From: Desulfobulbaceae bacterium | Lineage (GTDB): Bacteria; Desulfobacterota; Desulfobulbia; Desulfobulbales; Desulfocapsaceae | DNA: 10,445 nt | Direction of reading: 5' to 3' | Assembly: GCA_003509305.1 (NCBI GenBank) | Contig: DOMU01000201.1 | Span: forward strand, 1 to 10,445 | Shown here: piece by piece, positions 7,529 to 10,445 of the stretch | How the letters are laid out: each line of letters opens with the position of its first letter | How positions within the stretch are numbered: the stretch's first letter is position 1 | The notes under the pieces: generated by a model | What the model was told of the DNA's origin: nothing | Database searches by the model: none | Seen by the model: the letters and a program-made list of their open reading frames with translations, nothing else | Translations under genes and position numbers: made by a program

Positions 7529-7930
7529 TTACCCAGCATCGCGCAGCAAGAGCAGGATTTCCCGATACAACCCAGCCCGTTCAAATTCCCGACGCAGACG
7601 TTCAAGCAGACGCCGCATCCGCGACGCCGCCTGAAAGCGTCCCATACCGAGCAAACGCCCGGCCCTGGTCACCGTCAGGCCATCCTGGTAACACATCTTC
7701 AAAAAAAGACGTTCTTCCGACGAAATGCTGATATTCATTGCCTGAAACGCCTTCCGCATTGCGTCCATCGCCTCCGGTTCAGCGTCTGGCGATGGACCGC
7801 CAACGAGCCGTTGAAAAACCGTGGCCAGCGCCGCCTCTTCGGCAATTTCGTTTTTCCCAGAACCCCTTTTTGCCATTTTGTTGATAAAATCCCAGTGGGC
7901 ATGGGCTTCAGCTTTATAATCGCGCTCCAT
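7529..7930 (-). CDS. short sigma-factor-like protein with region 4 helix-turn-helix
   Basis: 133 residues from ATG 7930; only a weak GGGA lies upstream. The C-terminal half (about 65-120) reads like sigma-70 region 4: an acidic SSEERLFLKMCYQDGLTV lead, an HTH core (about 84-105, VTRAGRLLGMGRFQAASRM) and a basic RRLLERLRREFE helix. The N-terminal part (about 1-45, AHWDFINKMAKR...IAEEA) resembles the beginning of ECF region 2. The remaining region 2 core, which in ECF sigmas of about 170-190 residues recognises and melts the -10 element, appears missing and replaced by a short Pro/Asp/Glu linker (about 44-56). It may be a reduced sigma, a region-4-only regulator, or a decayed gene. It is followed directly by the anti-sigma gene, and the two form one transcription unit. 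Confidence 0.65.
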   Translation of the reverse strand: MERDYKAEAHAHWDFINKMAKRGSGKNEIAEEAALATVFQRLVGGPSPDAEPEAMDAMRKAFQAMNISISSEERLFLKMCYQDGLTVTRAGRLLGMGRFQAASRMRRLLERLRREFERAGLYREILLLLRDAG

Positions 7931-8032
7931 CGTGTCCCGGCGAAGTTAGGGAAAAAATTTGTCGAAAGAATTTTCCACCGGCGGCGACATAAACACCGGC
8001 AATGTCCGTCTTGTCTTTTTTATACAGGCAAT

Positions 8033-8047
8033 CGGTCAAGTTGACCG
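8033..8047. promoter_or_regulatory. 15-bp palindrome upstream of the sigma / anti-sigma pair
   Basis: CGGTCAA and TTGACCG flank a single central G, a perfect inverted repeat with seven-base arms. It lies about 100 bases before the start of the sigma-like gene on its 5' side, in the 253-base gap that separates that gene from glmS. The arm contains TTGAC, and a TGTATAAA stretch (around 8026-8019) follows on the minus strand, but at a spacing too short for a standard -35/-10 pair. It could be an operator for a dimeric regulator. There is no gene elsewhere in this gap. Confidence 0.4.
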
Positions 8048-8151
8048 GAAAAGCATCATACATACACGAGATGACGCATGATTTCAAAACGTTCGATACA
8101 TCGGCGCCGTCGTTCGCGGCCATGAGTTCCGCCACTGCCGTGCGCTCGATT

Positions 8152-8182
8152 GGCCGGGCGGCCCGAAGCTTTCAGCCCGGCC
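8152..8182 (-). terminator. hairpin just after glmS, possible terminator without a T-tract
   Basis: GGCCGGGC (8152-8159) and GCCCGGCC (8175-8182) form a perfect eight-pair GC stem with a 15-base loop, beginning one base after the glmS stop codon on the minus strand. No T-run follows on that strand, so it is not a canonical intrinsic terminator. It may protect the 3' end of the glmS message or act with Rho. Confidence 0.4.
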
Positions 8183-8183
8183 A

Positions 8184-10028
8184 TCACTCCACGGTGACGC
8201 TTTTGGCCAGGTTGCGCGGCTGATCGACATCGCAGCCACGGCGGGTGGCCATTTCATAGGCCAGGAGCTGCGCCGGAATCGTATAGAGCAGAGGGTTGAC
8301 GGCGGCATCGACCACTGGCAGGTAGATGACCTCATCACCGATCTCGGACAGATGTTCGTCGCCCTCGCTGCCAATCAGGATCAATCGTCCCTGCCGCGCT
8401 TTGATTTCCTCGACGTTCGAAACGCTTTTCTGATAGACATCATCGCGCGGTAACAGAGCCAGCACCGGCATTTCCCGGTCGATCAAGGCTATAGGCCCAT
8501 GTTTCAACTCGCCGGAGGCGTAACCCTCGGCGTGAATGTAGGAAATCTCCTTCAGTTTGAGCGCCCCTTCCAGGGCGATGGGAAAACTCAGGCCGCGGCC
8601 GACGAAGAGGAAATCCTTGCAGGTGTAGAATCTCTCCACCAGGGCGTTGATCTCTTGCTGCAGCTTCGGCAGAATCGTTTCGATCACCGTCGCCACCTCG
8701 ATTAAAGATCTGACCAGATGCGCCCGCCGTTCCGGCGAGATGACGCCACGCTTCTGGCCGAGATAAAGGCTGAAGATAAGCAGGGCCGTCAACTGGGCGG
8801 TGAAGGCTTTGGTCGAAGCGACGCCGATTTCCGGTCCGGCGTGGGTGTAGGCGGTGCCATCCGCCTCACGGGTCATGGTCGAGCCGACGACATTGCAGAT
8901 GGCCATCACTTTGGCGCCCATGCTCTTGGCGCGACGAATGCCGGCCAGCGTATCGGCGGTTTCACCGGACTGGGAAATGGCCACGACCAGCGTCTTTTCA
9001 TGCAAAAGCAGATGGCGGTAGCGGAACTCCGAAGCGATATCCACCTCGACCGGCACCTCGGCATAGCGCTCCAACCAGTACTTGGCCACAAGGGCCGCGT
9101 GCCAGGACGTGCCGCAGGCAACCAGCGTGATGCGCTCGATCGTCCGCAGCAGTTCATCACCGAGACCAATCTCCGGGATGGTGATATCGCCGGTCTGCGC
9201 ATCGACGCGGCCACGCAGCGTGTTGGTGATCGCCTGCGGCTGCTCGTAGATCTCTTTCAGCATGAAGTGCTTGTAACCGGCCTTTTCAGCCATGGCGGCG
9301 TTCCAGGAGATGGTTTCGATCTGTTTGTCGCGTGCCGCGCCGTCTTCGAGCGATGTCACCTGGAAAGCGCCGTTTTTCAGCACGGCCATTTCCAGGTCAT
9401 CGAGAAAAACCACCTGGTTGGTGTACTCGAGGAAGGCCGGCACGTCGGAGGCCATGAACATGCCGCCATCATCACAGACACCAAGCACCAGAGGCGAATG
9501 ATTCCTGGCCGCCACCAGCATGTCCGGCGCTTTCGCCCACATGACGCCGATGGCATACGAGCCTTCGACACGGGCCAGGGCGGCGCGCACGGCGGCGGGC
9601 AGATCGGTTTGCAGGTTTTCCTCGATCAGATGCGCCAACACTTCAGAGTCGGTCTCGGAAGTGAAACGGTGCCCACGCGCCTGTAATTCCAGGCGCAACG
9701 AGTGATAGTTTTCGATGATGCCGTTGTGCACGACCACAATCTCGCCGGTGCAATCGCTGTGCGGATGGGCGTTCTCTGTGGTCGGCGCGCCGTGCGTCGC
9801 CCAGCGGGTATGACCGAGACAGATCGACGCCGGGCTGACGAGGGCATCGCCGATAACGGCTTTAAGTTGGCTGAGCTTGCCGCGGGCGCGGTGTTTAAGC
9901 AGTGCGCCATCGGGGCCGGGATAGACGATACCCGCCGAATCATAGCCTCGGTATTCCAGCCGGTGCAGCCCTTCCAGCACCAGCACCACCACCCGGCGCG
10001 GCCCGCAGTAGCCAACTATTCCACACAT
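8184..10028 (-). CDS. glmS: glutamine-fructose-6-phosphate aminotransferase (isomerizing)
   Basis: 614 residues, about the usual length (E. coli GlmS 609). It converts fructose 6-phosphate and glutamine to glucosamine 6-phosphate, the first committed step to UDP-GlcNAc for peptidoglycan and LPS, in the cytoplasm. Start ATG 10028 has the ideal GGAGGA a few bases upstream. After Met removal Cys2 (MCGIVGY) is the N-terminal nucleophile of the glutaminase domain; HTRWATHG (73-80) and NGIIENY (102-108) complete that site. Two SIS sugar isomerase domains follow, with CGTSWHAA (305-312), SQSGETADT (352-360) and AEGYASGELKHGPIALI (500-516). The C-terminus DQPRNLAKSVTVE matches the family's conserved end. 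Catalytic residues look intact. The leader shows no resemblance to the glmS ribozyme of Firmicutes. The usual glmU neighbour is absent; IS remnants lie upstream instead. Confidence 0.98.
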   Translation of the reverse strand: MCGIVGYCGPRRVVVLVLEGLHRLEYRGYDSAGIVYPGPDGALLKHRARGKLSQLKAVIGDALVSPASICLGHTRWATHGAPTTENAHPHSDCTGEIVVVHNGIIENYHSLRLELQARGHRFTSETDSEVLAHLIEENLQTDLPAAVRAALARVEGSYAIGVMWAKAPDMLVAARNHSPLVLGVCDDGGMFMASDVPAFLEYTNQVVFLDDLEMAVLKNGAFQVTSLEDGAARDKQIETISWNAAMAEKAGYKHFMLKEIYEQPQAITNTLRGRVDAQTGDITIPEIGLGDELLRTIERITLVACGTSWHAALVAKYWLERYAEVPVEVDIASEFRYRHLLLHEKTLVVAISQSGETADTLAGIRRAKSMGAKVMAICNVVGSTMTREADGTAYTHAGPEIGVASTKAFTAQLTALLIFSLYLGQKRGVISPERRAHLVRSLIEVATVIETILPKLQQEINALVERFYTCKDFLFVGRGLSFPIALEGALKLKEISYIHAEGYASGELKHGPIALIDREMPVLALLPRDDVYQKSVSNVEEIKARQGRLILIGSEGDEHLSEIGDEVIYLPVVDAAVNPLLYTIPAQLLAYEMATRRGCDVDQPRNLAKSVTVE

Positions 10029-10050
10029 GGCAGTTCCTCCATAGAATGCA

Positions 10051-10068
10051 TAACTTTAATAACTTTAA
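10051..10068. repeat. two tandem 9-bp repeats in the glmS leader
   Basis: TAACTTTAA occurs twice back to back (10051-10059 and 10060-10068), 23 bases upstream of the glmS start and just before its ribosome binding site. AT-rich in an otherwise GC-rich region. It could be a regulator or RNA-binding site, or simple slippage. Confidence 0.6.
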
Positions 10069-10100
10069 TGAGTCGGACGACGCTATCTTTACCGTTCAGG

Positions 10101-10120
10101 TTGTCGCCACGATTGTCGCC
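10101..10120. repeat. 8-bp direct repeat at 12-base spacing in the glmS leader
   Basis: TTGTCGCC is present at 10101-10108 and again at 10113-10120, one and a bit helical turns apart, between the proposed glmS promoter and the tandem TAACTTTAA repeats. Possible protein or RNA binding site; no known motif is recognised. Confidence 0.5.
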
Positions 10121-10139
10121 AAGGCAAAGCGACTCGAAA

Positions 10140-10168
10140 ATTCTACCACGGCGAGAATCCAATGTGCA
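10140..10168 (-). promoter_or_regulatory. candidate sigma-70 promoter of glmS
   Basis: On the minus strand TGCACA (10168-10163) and TAGAAT (10145-10140) are separated by exactly 17 bases, matching the -35 and -10 consensus in four and five of six positions. Transcription would start near 10133, giving a leader of about 105 bases that contains both sets of direct repeats. Confidence 0.5.
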
Positions 10169-10202
10169 GTCATTTCCCGGCAAAGAAGATGAAGCCAAGG
10201 AG

Positions 10203-10242
10203 TGTTACCCATGTCTCCGCACACCTGTTACCCTTCTCTCCG
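10203..10242. mobile_element. insertion-sequence end with duplicated 17-bp motif
   Basis: TGTTACCCATGTCTCCG (10203-10219) is repeated 23 bases later as TGTTACCCTTCTCTCCG (10226-10242), 15 of 17 bases identical, followed by GTCTATACA. Multiple TGTTACC(C/T)-type repeats near an end are what I recall for IS21 / IS481 group elements, where the transposase binds repeated sites; the family assignment is a recollection and uncertain. By its orientation the element would extend rightward. No matching opposite end is visible in the window. Confidence 0.55.
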
Positions 10243-10336
10243 GTCTATACAATCCGCCCCGGTAAGGGAGACTGGTTGAATGCCGCCGGGCGGAGTCAGG
10301 AGAAAAAATCAAAATAGAAATGGAATAATACCGCCT

Positions 10337-10445
10337 GTCCATGGAGATGCGGATTCCTTTGTTTCGCGGAGCTGGTGAACCGACCGCCCTGATCGGTGTT
10401 GAAGATATCCGGGATGCCGTATTTCGCCAAGGCCTCTTCCAGGGC
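10337..10445 (-). pseudogene. degraded IS3-family transposase (OrfB, DDE integrase domain) fragment
   Basis: Read from the right edge, the minus strand encodes ALEEALAKYGIPDIFNTDQG then GRFTSSA, the region of the second catalytic Asp (NTDQG, Asp at 10394-10392) of IS3-group OrfB transposases. In intact proteins about eight residues follow before GIRISMD. Here those are missing and GIRISMD is found in another frame at 10357-10337, with a junction around 10358-10364. Beyond that the similarity stops. The fragment thus carries a deletion, a frameshift and a truncation, and cannot be active. The 5' part lies beyond the window. Confidence 0.8.

Noticed and set aside
7914..8135. Minus-strand frame of 73 codons that could supply a missing sigma region 2
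   Set aside because: It overlaps the start of the sigma-like gene in another frame and shows no resemblance to sigma region 2; its start has no ribosome binding site.
8718..9686. Plus-strand open frame of 322 codons
   Set aside because: It lies antisense to glmS, whose motifs are complete; the His/Gly/Arg/Asp-rich composition is that of a shadow frame in GC-rich DNA.
10051..10120. CRISPR-like array
   Set aside because: Only two copies of each very short repeat with no spacer pattern; no cas genes nearby.
10029..10200. A glmS ribozyme/riboswitch in the glmS leader
   Set aside because: The leader is short, lacks the recognisable core of that ribozyme and the genome appears not to be a Firmicute; only short direct repeats are present.

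Overview
The window is about 10.4 kb of bacterial chromosome with moderately high GC. It carries mostly housekeeping genes plus a small regulatory pair and, at the right edge, insertion-sequence debris. Several things together suggest a deltaproteobacterium-like lineage (Desulfuromonadales / Desulfobacterota): RNase Y rather than only RNase E type mRNA decay, a ZapB-like/ZapA pair followed by a 6S RNA, and an FtsY with an acidic N-terminal extension. The lineage call is inferred from gene content, not from a phylogenetic marker.

Left part, minus strand (1-2333): ftsY (SRP receptor GTPase) is followed, with a 4-base overlap, by a membrane-anchored TerB + J-domain (DjlA-like) protein. After a 15-base gap comes the start of a PLP-dependent aminotransferase that runs off the left edge. 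This looks like one operon. A divergent intergenic region (2334-2626) separates it from the plus-strand genes.

Centre, plus strand (2627-6678): a small coiled-coil ZapB-like protein and ZapA (FtsZ-ring factors) come first. A strongly structured 6S RNA (about 3353-3525) follows, whose long interrupted closing stem can be read directly. A roughly 360-base gene-free stretch with several hairpins precedes rny (RNase Y), which is closely followed by tyrS (tyrosyl-tRNA synthetase).

Right part, minus strand (6700-10028): a two-gene module encodes a short sigma-factor-like protein that seems to lack most of the sigma region 2 core, and a membrane protein with an anti-sigma type H-x3-C-x2-C motif. 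To their right is glmS, complete, with a good ribosome binding site, a plausible sigma-70 promoter about 110 bases upstream, and short direct repeats in its leader.

Right edge (10203-10445): a duplicated 17-bp motif typical of an insertion-sequence end, then a frameshifted, internally deleted fragment of an IS3-family DDE transposase running off the window. I did not find an evident new defence or metabolic system. The most unusual items are the reduced sigma / anti-sigma pair and the structured RNA region around the 6S gene.
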